Shown: piece by piece, positions 55,641 to 64,000 of the stretch | Position numbering within the stretch: position 1 is the first letter of the stretch | Layout: each line of letters starts with the position of its first letter | From: Dongia_B sp964406155 | GTDB taxonomy: Bacteria > Pseudomonadota > Alphaproteobacteria > Dongiales > Dongiaceae | Length of the DNA: 64,000 bases | Assembly: GCA_964406155.1 (NCBI GenBank) | Contig: CAYOQR010000001.1 | Location: forward strand, 124,001 to 188,000 | Direction: 5' to 3' | Notes under the pieces: model-generated | What the model saw: only the letters and a program-made list of their open reading frames with translations | Told to the model about the DNA's origin: nothing | The model's database searches: none | Position numbers and translations under genes: made by a program

Positions 55641-55666
55641 CATTCAGGAATATAGATTCTTGAATG
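55641..55666. terminator. Hairpin after the dioxygenase gene
   Basis: CATTCAGGAAT (55641-55651) pairs with ATTCTTGAATG (55656-55666), 11 bp with one G-T pair around a 4-nt loop, 6 bases after the dioxygenase stop. There is no T-run. It may be a weak terminator or a binding site of the following gene. Confidence 0.5.
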
Positions 55667-55747
55667 ACTTGCACTACTTCTTTAGGACCTAATGACGGCT
55701 GTCGTATCTGCGGCAATGTCTTGGTTTGATTTCCGGGGGAGGGAAAA

Positions 55748-57433
55748 ATGAGTGACCGGCGGGAACATCCTTATATCGCCAAACTGAAACAGCAATTCAC
55801 CGCGGGCCGTGTCGACCGGCGCGAATTCCTGCGCACCGCGACCCTGCTCGGCGTGTCGGCCACGGCCGCCTATGCCTTTGCCGGCAAGATCGTCGGCGAG
55901 GATCTGGTCAAGGCCGCCCAGGCCGACGAGATGCCGAAGGGCGGCCGTATCCGCATCGCCATGCGCATTCCCGACAGCAGCTCGCCCCATACCTATTCCT
56001 GGGTCGAATGCAGCAACGTTGCCCGCCAGGTGGTGGAATATCTGACCATCACCGGCCAGGACAACGTGACCCGTCCATTGCTGGCGGAAAGCTGGGAAGC
56101 CAGCGAAGACCTGAAGACCTGGACCATCCATCTGCGCAAGGACGTGAAGTGGCGGGACGGCCGTGCTTTCGTTGCCGATGACGTGATGTGGAACCTGACG
56201 CGGGCCCTCGATCCCGCCACCGGTTCCTCCATGGTCGGGCTGGTCAAGAGCTACCTCCTCGAAGAGGTGGAGACCGGCGAGAAGGATAAGGACGGCAAGC
56301 CGAAGAAGACCACGAAATGGTGGACCGAAAAGGCCATCGAGAAGATCGATGACCATACCATCCGTCTGAACTGCAAGATGGCGCAGCTGGCCGTGCCGGA
56401 GCATTTCTTCCATTACCCGATGCTGATCTTGGATCCGGCGGAAAACGGCATCCTGAAGCCCGGCAGCAACGGCACCGGCCCGTTCGAACTGGTGGAACTG
56501 CAGACCGGCAAGACCGCCAAATACAAGGCCCGCAAGGAAGGCTATTGGGGCCAGCCGGCGCATATCGATACGCTGGAATTCGTCGATCTCGGCGACAATA
56601 CCGCGGCGTCCTTCAATGCCCTCGCCTCCAACATGGTCGAAGGCTGCTACTCGCTGCCGGAAAAGATGATCCCGGCGGTGAAAAAGCTCAACAAGCACAC
56701 GCTCTATGATACGCCGACGGCGCTGACCGCCGTGGCGCGTTTCAAGGTCACCGAAAAGCCGTATGACGACCCGCGGGTGCGCAAGGCCCTGCGCCTGGCA
56801 ATCGATCCCGACAAGGTCCTGGCCGCAGCCCTGAACGGTGTCGGTGTCACCGGCGCGCATCACCATGTCTGCCAGGTGCATCCGGAATATGCCGATCTTC
56901 CGCCGATGAAGCAGGATATCGCTGAGGCGAAGCGCCTGCTGGCCGAAGCCGGCCATCCGGACGGCTTCGAGATGGAGATCCATTGCAAGCCGGATCCCGA
57001 TTGGGAGCCGATCGGTGTGCAGGTGATGGCCGAAATGTGGAAGCAGATCGGTATCAAGCCGAAGATCACCGTCTTGCCGGCCGCCCAGTATTGGGATGTC
57101 TGGACCAAGGTGCCGGTGGGATTCACCACCTGGACGCATCGTCCGCTCGGCACCATGACGCTGGCGCTCGCCTATCGCACCGGCGTGCCCTGGAACGAAA
57201 GCAGCTATTCCAATCCCGAATTCGACAAGCTGATGGATGAGGCGGAAGGCACGCTGGATGTCGAGAAGCGCCGTGTCATCATGGCGAAGATCGAGAAGCT
57301 GATGCAGGAAGACGGACCGATCGTACAGCCCGTCTGGCGCAAGGTAACGGCTGCCTATAATCCGAAGGTTCAGGGCTTCCGCATGCACCCGACTGCCTGC
57401 ATCTTCGGCTGGGAACTGGCCATCAAGGCATAA
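55748..57433 (+). CDS. Peptide-type ABC substrate-binding protein, Tat signal
   Basis: This 561-residue binding protein has a Tat-like signal (DRREFLRTATLLG followed by a hydrophobic stretch to AYAFAG), so it is exported folded. The mature part follows family 5: SWEASEDLKTWTIHLRKDVKWRDGRAFVADDVMWNL, then GTGPFELVEL and FDKLMDEAEGTLD. No permease or ATPase genes are adjacent, so it either uses a distant transporter or is linked with a lost one. Position after the IclR-dioxygenase operon hints that the ligand may be related to the dioxygenase substrate, which is a guess. Confidence 0.93.
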   Translation: MSDRREHPYIAKLKQQFTAGRVDRREFLRTATLLGVSATAAYAFAGKIVGEDLVKAAQADEMPKGGRIRIAMRIPDSSSPHTYSWVECSNVARQVVEYLTITGQDNVTRPLLAESWEASEDLKTWTIHLRKDVKWRDGRAFVADDVMWNLTRALDPATGSSMVGLVKSYLLEEVETGEKDKDGKPKKTTKWWTEKAIEKIDDHTIRLNCKMAQLAVPEHFFHYPMLILDPAENGILKPGSNGTGPFELVELQTGKTAKYKARKEGYWGQPAHIDTLEFVDLGDNTAASFNALASNMVEGCYSLPEKMIPAVKKLNKHTLYDTPTALTAVARFKVTEKPYDDPRVRKALRLAIDPDKVLAAALNGVGVTGAHHHVCQVHPEYADLPPMKQDIAEAKRLLAEAGHPDGFEMEIHCKPDPDWEPIGVQVMAEMWKQIGIKPKITVLPAAQYWDVWTKVPVGFTTWTHRPLGTMTLALAYRTGVPWNESSYSNPEFDKLMDEAEGTLDVEKRRVIMAKIEKLMQEDGPIVQPVWRKVTAAYNPKVQGFRMHPTACIFGWELAIKA

Positions 57434-57460
57434 CGCTGCCTCTCAGCAGCGAGCACCTGA

Positions 57461-57490
57461 AAGGCCGGGTCCTCGGATCCGGCCTTCTTT
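57461..57490 (+). terminator. Terminator after the Tat-type binding protein gene
   Basis: AAGGCCGG (57461-57468) and CCGGCCTT (57479-57486) form an 8-bp stem, followed by CTTTT. It lies between the convergent binding-protein gene and the LysE exporter. Confidence 0.8.
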
Positions 57491-57523
57491 TATGTGGCGA
57501 TGACGCGATATCAAGGGACGATG

Positions 57524-58138
57524 TCAGCGCGCCCGGCTCAGCCCCAGCCAGATGCCGCCGCCGATCATCAACCCGCCGCTGCCGCGCATGATCAATTTGG
57601 TATGGCGGCGCGACAGCATCTTGCCGGCCCGTCCGGTCAGCAGGGCGAAGCTGCTGTCGGAAATGCCTCCACAGACCATGGCCGTCACCCCCAGCAGCAG
57701 AAGCTGGCTCGTATAATTGCCGTTGGGATTGATGAATTGCGGCAGGAAAGCACCGAAGAACAGCAACTGTTTCGGGTTGCTCAGAGAAACTAAAGCACCC
57801 TGGATGAAGAAGCCGCCGCGCGGCACCCGGGGCGTCCCCTGCCCCTCCAATTCGCCGCTGGCGCGGATCAATTTCCAGCCCAGCCAGATCAGATAGGCGG
57901 CACCGGCGAGGCGCAACCAATCAAACCACCAGCTCATCGTCGCGATGATCGATGCCAGACCGAGGGTCACCAATGCCAGCATGGTGCCGACACCGATCTG
58001 TGTCCCCGCCGCATTGAGCAGCCCCGCCCGGGTGCCATGCCGCAGGCTGTTGGCGACGATCAGGGTCGAAGTCGGTCCGGGAATGATCGCGGCCACGAAA
58101 CAGGCTGCAACGAAGGTGAGATAGAGTTGCGGCGTCAT
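57524..58138 (-). CDS. LysE/RhtB-family exporter
   Basis: This 204-residue inner-membrane protein has about six hydrophobic segments and the LysE/RhtB patterns IPGPTSTLIVANSLRHGTRAGLLNAAGTQIG and LSNPKQLLFFGAFLPQFI. The family exports amino acids or related compounds; the substrate is unknown. The start at 58138 has GGGGGG a few bases upstream; the frame to 58321 overlaps the fhs terminator and the end of fhs. Confidence 0.9.
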   Translation of the reverse strand: MTPQLYLTFVAACFVAAIIPGPTSTLIVANSLRHGTRAGLLNAAGTQIGVGTMLALVTLGLASIIATMSWWFDWLRLAGAAYLIWLGWKLIRASGELEGQGTPRVPRGGFFIQGALVSLSNPKQLLFFGAFLPQFINPNGNYTSQLLLLGVTAMVCGGISDSSFALLTGRAGKMLSRRHTKLIMRGSGGLMIGGGIWLGLSRAR

Positions 58139-58204
58139 GATCCCCCCTGATTCATTCCCCGGCGATATCAAATCGTCACGATAGGATGTTTTTCGGCAAA
58201 GAAA

Positions 58205-58230
58205 AAGGCCGGTCCCGAGGGACCGGCCTT
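58205..58230. terminator. Terminator of fhs
   Basis: AAGGCCGGTCCC (58205-58216) and GGGACCGGCCTT (58219-58230) make a near-perfect 12-bp palindrome. Read on the minus strand, a T-run follows, so it is a strong terminator for fhs. Confidence 0.9.
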
Positions 58231-58259
58231 CAGCATTTCTGAGATAAGTATCGAAGGTC

Positions 58260-59939
58260 TTAGAATAGACCCTCGACCTCCATCTTCTCGTTGAGGCGGA
58301 TGTGATTCGCCGACGGCACACGGGGCAAGCCCGGCATGGTCATGATCTCGCCGCAGATGACAACGACGAATTCGGCGCCGGCCGAGAGACGGATCTCGCG
58401 GATCGGCACGACATGGTTCGACGGCGCACCCTTGAGGTTGGGATCGGTCGAGAAGCTGTACTGGGTCTTCGCCATGCAGACCGGGTAGTGGCCGAAGCCG
58501 GCCTTCTCGAATTCGGCGAAGCGGTCGCGGATCGCCTTGTCGGCAATGATGCCCTGGGCACCGTAGAGGTGCTGGGCGATGGTCCGCACCTTGTCCCAGA
58601 GCGGCATCTCGTCCGGATAGATCGGCTTGAAGCTGCTGGGCTTCTCCGCCAGCTTCACCACCGCATGGGCGAGTTGTTCGGTGCCCGCCGAGCCAAGGGC
58701 CCAGTGGTTGCACTCGATCGCCTCGCTGCCGAGCTCGGCGCAGAGCTGACGCACCGCATCCAATTCGGCATCGGTATCGGCGATGAAGCGGTTGATGGCG
58801 ACGATGGCCGGAACGCCGAACTGGCCGACATTCTCGATATGGCGGGCGAGGTTCGCCGCACCCTTCTTCACCGCCTCGACATTCTCCTTGCCGAGATCTT
58901 CCTTAGCGACACCGCCATGCATCTTCAGCGCGCGGATGGTGGCGACAATGACCGCCGCCGCGGGCTTCAGACCGGCCTTGCGGCACTTGATGTCGAAGAA
59001 CTTCTCAGCCCCGAGATCGGCACCGAAACCGGCTTCCGTCACCACATAGTCAGCCAGCTTGAGGGCCGTCGTGGTGGCGATCACCGAGTTGCAGCCATGG
59101 GCGATATTGGCGAAGGGACCGCCATGAATGAAGGCCGGGTTGTTTTCCAGCGTCTGCACCAGGTTCGGCGCGATGGCGTCCTTCAGCAGCACGGTCATGG
59201 CACCGTCGGCCTTCAGGTCGCGGGCATAGATCGCCTTCTTGTCGCGGGTGTAGCCGACGATGATATTGCCGAGACGCTTGGTCAGATCGGCGAGATCGGT
59301 CGACAGGCAGAAGATCGCCATGACTTCCGACGCGACGGTGATGTCGAAGCCATCTTCGCGCGGGAAGCCATTGGAAACGCCACCCAGCGAGTTGTTGATC
59401 GAGCGCAGGGCACGGTCGTTCATGTCCATGACGCGGCGCCAGGTGATACGGCGGCTGTCGAAGCCGAGCTCGTTGCCCCAGTAGATGTGGTTGTCGATCA
59501 GCGCCGAGAGCAGGTTATGCGCCGTACCGATGGCATGGAAGTCGCCGGTGAAGTGCAGGTTGATGTCTTCCATCGGCACGACCTGGGCATAGCCACCGCC
59601 GGCCGCACCGCCCTTCACGCCGAAGCAGGGCCCGAGGCTGGGCTCGCGAAGACAGATGATCGCCTTCTTGCCGATCCGGTTCAGGCCGTCGCCCAAGCCG
59701 ACCGTCGTGGTGGTCTTGCCTTCGCCGGCCGGCGTCGGATTGATCGCCGTCACCAGGATCAGCTTGCCGTCCTTCTGGCCCTTCAGCGTCTTAATATAAT
59801 CCATCGAAATCTTGGCCTTGGTATGGCCGAAGGGCAACAGATGCTCCTCCTTGATGCCCAGCTTCGCCGCGACATCGCGGATCGGCTTCATCTTCGCTTC
59901 GCGGGCAATTTCGATGTCACTCCCGACTTTCTTTGTCAT
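58260..59939 (-). CDS. fhs: Formate--tetrahydrofolate ligase
   Basis: This 559-residue enzyme couples formate, tetrahydrofolate and ATP to 10-formyl-tetrahydrofolate, or runs in reverse to make ATP and formate. The P-loop-like TPAGEGKTTTTVGLGDGLN, the GPCFGVKGGAAGGGYAQVVPMEDINLHFTGDFHAI stretch and the C-terminal EIMTMPGLPRVPSA are diagnostic. The start at 59939 has GGGAG upstream and is preferred to 59954. It lies downstream of glnT and the glx genes, fitting a role in oxidation of C1 units from methylated amines. A 632-codon frame on the other strand is a shadow. Confidence 0.95.
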   Translation of the reverse strand: MTKKVGSDIEIAREAKMKPIRDVAAKLGIKEEHLLPFGHTKAKISMDYIKTLKGQKDGKLILVTAINPTPAGEGKTTTTVGLGDGLNRIGKKAIICLREPSLGPCFGVKGGAAGGGYAQVVPMEDINLHFTGDFHAIGTAHNLLSALIDNHIYWGNELGFDSRRITWRRVMDMNDRALRSINNSLGGVSNGFPREDGFDITVASEVMAIFCLSTDLADLTKRLGNIIVGYTRDKKAIYARDLKADGAMTVLLKDAIAPNLVQTLENNPAFIHGGPFANIAHGCNSVIATTTALKLADYVVTEAGFGADLGAEKFFDIKCRKAGLKPAAAVIVATIRALKMHGGVAKEDLGKENVEAVKKGAANLARHIENVGQFGVPAIVAINRFIADTDAELDAVRQLCAELGSEAIECNHWALGSAGTEQLAHAVVKLAEKPSSFKPIYPDEMPLWDKVRTIAQHLYGAQGIIADKAIRDRFAEFEKAGFGHYPVCMAKTQYSFSTDPNLKGAPSNHVVPIREIRLSAGAEFVVVICGEIMTMPGLPRVPSANHIRLNEKMEVEGLF

Positions 59940-60030
59940 GGCAGCTGCTCCCAAGCACTAACTGAAAAGCCAAAAACCAAAGTAAAACCTTTTATGGCAC
60001 TTTTATGGACCAATCCGGAGATATGGCCTA

Positions 60031-60089
60031 GAAAAACGCCGACAGGCGGAGAGTACGGGCTTTTCACGCCGGCTTTCTGCCTGTCGGCG
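60031..60089 (-). terminator. Long-loop terminator after glnT
   Basis: CGCCGACAGGC (60037-60047) and GCCTGTCGGCG (60079-60089) are perfect 11-bp arms with a 31-nt loop. Read on the minus strand, the stem is followed by TTTTTC (60036-60031). It marks the end of the glnT transcript 27 bases after its stop, so fhs probably has its own promoter or depends on read-through. Confidence 0.8.
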
Positions 60090-60115
60090 ACGGGGTATTG
60101 TCGTTTTTACGGTGA

Positions 60116-61423
60116 TCAGCAATCGAGGGTATTCTGCCGTTCCCAATCGGTCAGATGCTTGGTGAAGTTGTTCCACTCTTCCATCTTCATCCGGCAATAG
60201 GCATCCACGAAAGTATCGCCGAACTGCTCGCGGATCACCTTGCTCTTATCGGTCAGGCGGATGGCATCCAGCAGGTTCAGCGGCAGCTTCTTGCCGCCCT
60301 TCACCGTATGGCCCTCGGTATACATGTTGATGTCGAGACGCTGGCCCGGATCGCGCTGATTAGCGATGCCGTCCAGACCCGCCGCCAGGATACCCGCCTG
60401 CAGCAGATACGGATTGGCGGCACCGTCCATCAGGCGCAGCTCGAAGCGGCCGGCATCGGGGATGCGGACCATGTGGGTGCGGTTGTTGCCGGTATAGGTG
60501 ATGGTGTTCGGCGCCCAGGTGGCACCCGAGGTCGTCCGCGGCGCATTGATACGCTTGTAGCTGTTGACCGTCGGATTGAAGAGCGAGCACAGCTCGTCGG
60601 CGGTGTGCATAAGGCCGCCGAGGAACTGATAGGCCAGCTTGGAAAGGCCGAGCTCGCCGCGCGGATCGCTGAACAGGTTCTGCTTGCCGGTTTCATCCCA
60701 CAGCGAAACGTGGGCGTGGCAGCCATTGCCGGTCAGGTTGGGGAACGGCTTCGGCATGAAGGTGGCGCGCAGGCCGTGCTTTTCCGCCAAGGCACGGGTC
60801 ATGTACTTGAAGAAGACATGACGGTCGGCGGTCTTCAAGGCCTCGTCATATTCCCAATTCATTTCGAACTGGCCGTTGGCGTCCTCATGGTCGTTCTGAT
60901 ACGGCTGCCAACCGAGCGACAGCATGCTGTCGCAGATCTCGGTGATCAGGTCATAGCGGCGCATCAGGGCCTGCTGATCGTAGCAGGGCTTATCGGCCGT
61001 ATCGAGCGCATCGCTCAGCGCCTTACCGTCCTGGCTGATCAGGAAGAACTCGCACTCGACGCCGCTCTTCATCTGCCAGCCCTTCTTGGCGGCTTCCTCG
61101 ATCTTGCGCTTCAGCATGACGCGCGGCGAGTTCTCGACCGGCTTGCCATCCATCCACAGATCGCTGGCCAGCCAACCCACTTCCGGCTTCCAGGGCAACT
61201 GGATGAGGCTCTCTGGATCGGGCTTCGCAAACAGGTCCGGATGGGCCGGGGTCATGTCCAGCCAGGTGGCGAAGCCGGCAAAACCGGCACCGTTCTTCTG
61301 CATGTCGCCAATCGCCGCCGCCGGCACCAGCTTGGACCGCAGATGTCCGAACAGATCCACATAGCTGATCAGGAAGTATTTAATCTGGCGCTCTTTCGCC
61401 ACCTTGCTGAGATCGATGCTCAT
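60116..61423 (-). CDS. glnT: GlnT-type glutamine synthetase / gamma-glutamylmethylamide synthetase
   Basis: This 435-residue enzyme is of the GlnT/GmaS group. ECEFFLIS, NDHEDANGQFEMNW, GNGCHAHVSLWD and NPYLLQAG are recognisable parts of the glutamine synthetase active site. Enzymes of this group either make glutamine or join methylamine to glutamate (gamma-glutamylmethylamide synthetase, GmaS), the first step of indirect methylamine use. Its neighbours glxB, glxC and glxD (N-methylglutamate synthase-like) and fhs favour the GmaS reading, but sequence alone does not decide. Confidence 0.88.
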   Translation of the reverse strand: MSIDLSKVAKERQIKYFLISYVDLFGHLRSKLVPAAAIGDMQKNGAGFAGFATWLDMTPAHPDLFAKPDPESLIQLPWKPEVGWLASDLWMDGKPVENSPRVMLKRKIEEAAKKGWQMKSGVECEFFLISQDGKALSDALDTADKPCYDQQALMRRYDLITEICDSMLSLGWQPYQNDHEDANGQFEMNWEYDEALKTADRHVFFKYMTRALAEKHGLRATFMPKPFPNLTGNGCHAHVSLWDETGKQNLFSDPRGELGLSKLAYQFLGGLMHTADELCSLFNPTVNSYKRINAPRTTSGATWAPNTITYTGNNRTHMVRIPDAGRFELRLMDGAANPYLLQAGILAAGLDGIANQRDPGQRLDINMYTEGHTVKGGKKLPLNLLDAIRLTDKSKVIREQFGDTFVDAYCRMKMEEWNNFTKHLTDWERQNTLDC

Positions 61424-61514
61424 GGTATTCCCCTAACACTTGGCGCTGACGGCGCCTCTCTAAATTGCGGAAACCGGCGGCAATCGCTGCCGCCGGTATG
61501 AACCTCCCTATGCC

Positions 61515-62852
61515 TCAGTAGCCACCCTGCCCGGGTATCCAGCTGGTTCCCGCCAGCGGTACACCAGCCATGGCCGCGGATTCAACCGTCAAAGCGACGA
61601 GATCCTCCGGTTCCAGGTTATGCAGATGGCTCTTGCCACAGGCGCGCGCGATGATCTGCGCTTCCATGGTCAGGACGGCGAGGTAATTGGCCAGGCGATG
61701 GCCCGCCTTCACCGGATCGAGCCGCGCGGCCAGTTCCGGATCCTGCGTAGTGATGCCGGCCGGATCGCGGCCTTCATGCCAGTCGTCATAGGCACCGGCG
61801 GTCGTTCCCAGCTTTTGGTATTCTTCTTCGAGCTTGGGATCGTTATCGCCGAGGGCGATCAGCGCCGCCGTGCCGATGGCCACCGCATCGGCACCAAGCG
61901 CCAGGGCCTTGGCCACGTCGGCACCGTTGCGGATGCCGCCGGAGACGATCAACTGCACCTTGCGATGCATGTCGAGGTCCTGCAGCGCCTTCACCGCCGG
62001 ACGGATCGCCGACAGGATCGGCAGACCGACATGCTCGATGAAGACTTCCTGCGTCGCCGCCGTGCCGCCCTGCATACCATCGAGCACCACGACATCGGCT
62101 CCCGCCTTCACCGCGAGCGCGGTGTCGTAATAGGGACGGGTCGCACCGACCTTCACATAGATCGGCTTTTCCCAGTTGGTGATCTCGCGCAGTTCCTGGA
62201 TCTTGATGGTGAGATCGTCCGGTCCCGTCCAGTCGGGATGGCGGCAGGCGCTGCGCTGGTCGATGCCCTTCGGCAAGTTACGCATCTTTGCCACGCGGTC
62301 GGAGATCTTCTGGCCGAGCAGCATGCCGCCGCCGCCAGGCTTGGCACCCTGGCCAACCACGACCTCGATGGCGTCCGCCTTGCGCAGGTCATTCGGATTC
62401 ATGCCGTAGCGCGAGGGCAGGTATTGATAGACCAGGATCTGGGAATGGCCACGCTCTTCCGGTGTCATGCCACCGTCACCCGTCGTGGTGCTGGTCCCCA
62501 TCGCCGAGGCGCCGCGACCAAGGGCTTCCTTGGCCGGACCCGACAGTGCGCCAAAGCTCATGCCGGCAATGGTCACCGGGATCTTCAGCTCGATCGGCTT
62601 CTTCGCGAAACGGGTGCCGAGCACGACATTGGTGCCGCACTTCTCGCGATAACCTTCCAGCGGGTAACGCGAGATCGACGCACCCAGGAACAGCAGGTCG
62701 TCGAAATGCGGCACCCTGCGCTTGGTGCCGGCGCCACGGATATCATAGATACCCGTCGCGGCGGCGCGCTGGATCTCGGCGATCGAATGTTGATCGAAAG
62801 TCGCCGAAAAGCGCGGCGGCGTATAGAACGGAGTATTGGTCGGAGCGCTCAT
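61515..62852 (-). CDS. glxD: FMN-binding glutamate synthase-like protein (GlxD / MgsC)
   Basis: This 445-residue protein is the FMN/iron-sulfur synthase barrel of glutamate synthase, encoded as a separate subunit. IAGMSFGALSGPAKEALGRGASAMGTSTTTGDGGM is the FMN and substrate channel region, and LIVSGGIRNGADVAKALALGADAVAIGTAALIALG binds FMN phosphate. It equals the third subunit of the three-part N-methylglutamate synthase (MgsC) or GlxD. The start at 62852 is chosen because the mature family opens near there; the longer frame overlaps glxC. 13 bases separate it from glxC. Confidence 0.9.
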   Translation of the reverse strand: MSAPTNTPFYTPPRFSATFDQHSIAEIQRAAATGIYDIRGAGTKRRVPHFDDLLFLGASISRYPLEGYREKCGTNVVLGTRFAKKPIELKIPVTIAGMSFGALSGPAKEALGRGASAMGTSTTTGDGGMTPEERGHSQILVYQYLPSRYGMNPNDLRKADAIEVVVGQGAKPGGGGMLLGQKISDRVAKMRNLPKGIDQRSACRHPDWTGPDDLTIKIQELREITNWEKPIYVKVGATRPYYDTALAVKAGADVVVLDGMQGGTAATQEVFIEHVGLPILSAIRPAVKALQDLDMHRKVQLIVSGGIRNGADVAKALALGADAVAIGTAALIALGDNDPKLEEEYQKLGTTAGAYDDWHEGRDPAGITTQDPELAARLDPVKAGHRLANYLAVLTMEAQIIARACGKSHLHNLEPEDLVALTVESAAMAGVPLAGTSWIPGQGGY

Positions 62853-62865
62853 ATCGGTTCTCTCG

Positions 62866-63549
62866 TCAGTAAGCGGAGGCGTTGTCGACGTGGAAGTTGT
62901 AGAGCGTACGGGACGAACCATAGCGCTTGAACTTCTTCGGATCGGCATCGATCCCGGCCTGCTTCAACAAGCGTTCCAGCTTGGCCAGATGATGCGGCGT
63001 CATCTTCTTCTCGACGCAATCCGAGCCGAGGCTTTCGACCTTGCCCTGGACGTAGAGCCGGGCTTCGTAAATCGAGTCACCGAGGCTCGACCCGGCATCG
63101 CCACAAATCACCAGGCTGCCGCTTTGAGCCATGAAGGCGCTCATCGCGCCGACCGAACCCTTCACGACGATGTCGATGCCCTTCATGGAAATGCCGCAAC
63201 GCGTGCCGGCATCACCCTCGATCACCAGCAGGCCGCCCTGCCCCGTCGCGCCGGCGGCGGAACTGGCATTGCCCTTCACGCGGACTTCGCCGGACATCAT
63301 GTTTTCGCCGACGCCGACGCCGCATTGGCCATGAATGACCACGGTGGCTTCCTGATTCATGCCGGCGCAGTAATAGCCGATATGGCCGTCGACATGGACT
63401 TCGATCGGCTGGGTCAGGCCGACGGCACAAGCATGCTCGCCGTGCAGGTTTGTCAGTTTCCACAGGCGCTCATTGCTGTCGGCGGAAACTGTTTGCAGCC
63501 GCTGATTGACTTCACGCAGCGGTGTCTTGGTGAGATCGATGACGTTCAT
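62866..63549 (-). CDS. glxC: GXGXG-domain glutamate synthase-like subunit (GlxC / MgsB)
   Basis: This 227-residue protein corresponds to the C-terminal GXGXG beta-helix domain of glutamate synthase, as a separate subunit. The repeated glycine-rich strands GHIGYYCAGMNQEATVVIHGQCGVGVGENM and GDAGTRCGISMKGIDIVVKG are characteristic. It helps structure the enzyme that moves ammonia or methylamine to the FMN barrel. It lies between glxB and glxD in one minus-strand operon. Confidence 0.9.
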   Translation of the reverse strand: MNVIDLTKTPLREVNQRLQTVSADSNERLWKLTNLHGEHACAVGLTQPIEVHVDGHIGYYCAGMNQEATVVIHGQCGVGVGENMMSGEVRVKGNASSAAGATGQGGLLVIEGDAGTRCGISMKGIDIVVKGSVGAMSAFMAQSGSLVICGDAGSSLGDSIYEARLYVQGKVESLGSDCVEKKMTPHHLAKLERLLKQAGIDADPKKFKRYGSSRTLYNFHVDNASAY

Positions 63550-63554
63550 GGCGA

Positions 63555-64000
63555 TTACTGCAGGCTCCAGGTGTAAACGGTGGAGGGAGCAGGCTCCCAG
63601 ATCTTGGCCTTCTCGACATTCGGGAGATAGGCAAGGCTGCGGAACTCCGAGGCCATCGCCACCCAGTCGTCATTCTCAGCCATCACCGCCGGCTTGCAGG
63701 CGACGCCGTCGCGCACCACGGCGAAACCGTCCTTGGTGCCCATGGTGAAGGTGAAGAAACCGTCGAGATCCTTGAGGCCGGCTTCCATCGCTTCCTTCAG
63801 CGAGGCGCCTTCCGACAGGCGATAGGCAAAGTACCGCGCCGCCACCTCGGAATCGTTCTCGGTCTCGAATTCCTGGCCGTTCTTGTGCAGCCACTTACGC
63901 AGGTTGTTGTGGTTGCTGAGCGAGCCATTGTGCACCAGGCACATATCGGCGGCCGGCGTGAAGGGATGCGAGCCCTCGGTCGTCACGGCGCTTTCCGTCG
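63555..64000 (-). CDS. glxB: Class II glutamine amidotransferase subunit (GlxB / MgsA), 3' part
   Basis: About 148 residues of the C-terminal part are visible; the frame is open to the right edge, so the start with the catalytic Cys is outside the window. CLVHNGSLSNHNNLRKWLHKNGQEFETENDSEVAARYFAYRL is the class II (Ntn) amidotransferase signature, and VVRDGVACKPAVM completes the domain. It is the ammonia- or methylamine-releasing subunit of a three-part glutamate synthase-like enzyme. It is the most upstream gene of the glx-glnT group in the window. Confidence 0.88.
   Translation of the reverse strand, partial: TESAVTTEGSHPFTPAADMCLVHNGSLSNHNNLRKWLHKNGQEFETENDSEVAARYFAYRLSEGASLKEAMEAGLKDLDGFFTFTMGTKDGFAVVRDGVACKPAVMAENDDWVAMASEFRSLAYLPNVEKAKIWEPAPSTVYTWSLQ

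Noticed and set aside
58302..60200. 632-codon open frame opposite fhs
   Set aside because: Shadow of fhs; runs across the glnT terminator and has no motif.

Overview
The window is chromosomal DNA from a GC-rich alphaproteobacterium. The gene set (a PAS_5-type protein, class I PhaC, DUF2007 divergent from ispB, GlnT with Glx/Mgs proteins, DUF3617, YdcH and HutF-type histidine degradation) looks most like the order Rhodospirillales; this is inferred from gene content, with no marker-gene search. Coding density is high. I see no phage, insertion sequence or CRISPR array.

Layout. 1-10.4 kb: PAS fragment, aldehyde dehydrogenase, a secreted papain-like pseudo-peptidase, an AhpD-like protein, an RhlE-type RNA helicase with a long leader, a chemoreceptor and propionyl-CoA synthetase. 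10.5-19.4 kb: DUF3617 protein, acetolactate synthase, DUF4337 membrane protein, PHA synthase, leuA with a candidate leaderless leader peptide, and an ArsR regulator divergent from an Old Yellow Enzyme. 19.5-25.9 kb: two very small genes flanking a hairpin-rich gap, ubiX, a TIGR02444 protein, a YgfZ-like folate-binding protein, a DmpA-type peptidase, a cupin, an orphan Pycsar-effector-like membrane protein and an acetyltransferase. 26.2-31.5 kb: a complete peptide-type ABC importer operon. 31.7-37.7 kb: a second DEAD-box helicase, then small AT-richer orphan genes around meaB. 37.8-46.8 kb: glyQ-glyS-ppdK, two small envelope proteins, a methyltransferase with DUF2007, and ispB. 46.9 kb: tRNA-Pro(CGG). 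47.2-51.0 kb: hutF, hutC and an unusual histidine ammonia-lyase-like gene. 51.2-58.1 kb: acetyltransferase, cation efflux protein, agmatinase-like protein, an IclR-dioxygenase operon, a lone Tat-type peptide-binding protein and a LysE exporter. 58.3-64.0 kb: fhs, glnT/gmaS-like, then glxD, glxC and glxB (mgsCBA-like), all on the minus strand.

How genes work together. The right end reads as part of the N-methylglutamate route for methylamine, with C1 oxidation through fhs; the N-methylglutamate dehydrogenase genes, if present, would lie beyond the right edge. The hut genes are a repressor-controlled histidine catabolism locus. prpE, meaB, phaC and ppdK fit propionate/acetate use and storage.

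Items most worth a second look: (1) the HAL-like protein at 49454-51019, in which the Ala-Ser-Gly tripeptide that forms the MIO cofactor appears to be exactly deleted, although a palindrome of HutC-operator type lies in its promoter region; (2) a leaderless Leu-rich leader peptide before leuA; (3) a terminator-like hairpin in the rhlE leader; (4) a dispersed three-hairpin element with compensatory changes, found between convergent genes; (5) a papain-like secreted protein without its Cys and His; (6) an orphan Pycsar-effector-like protein.
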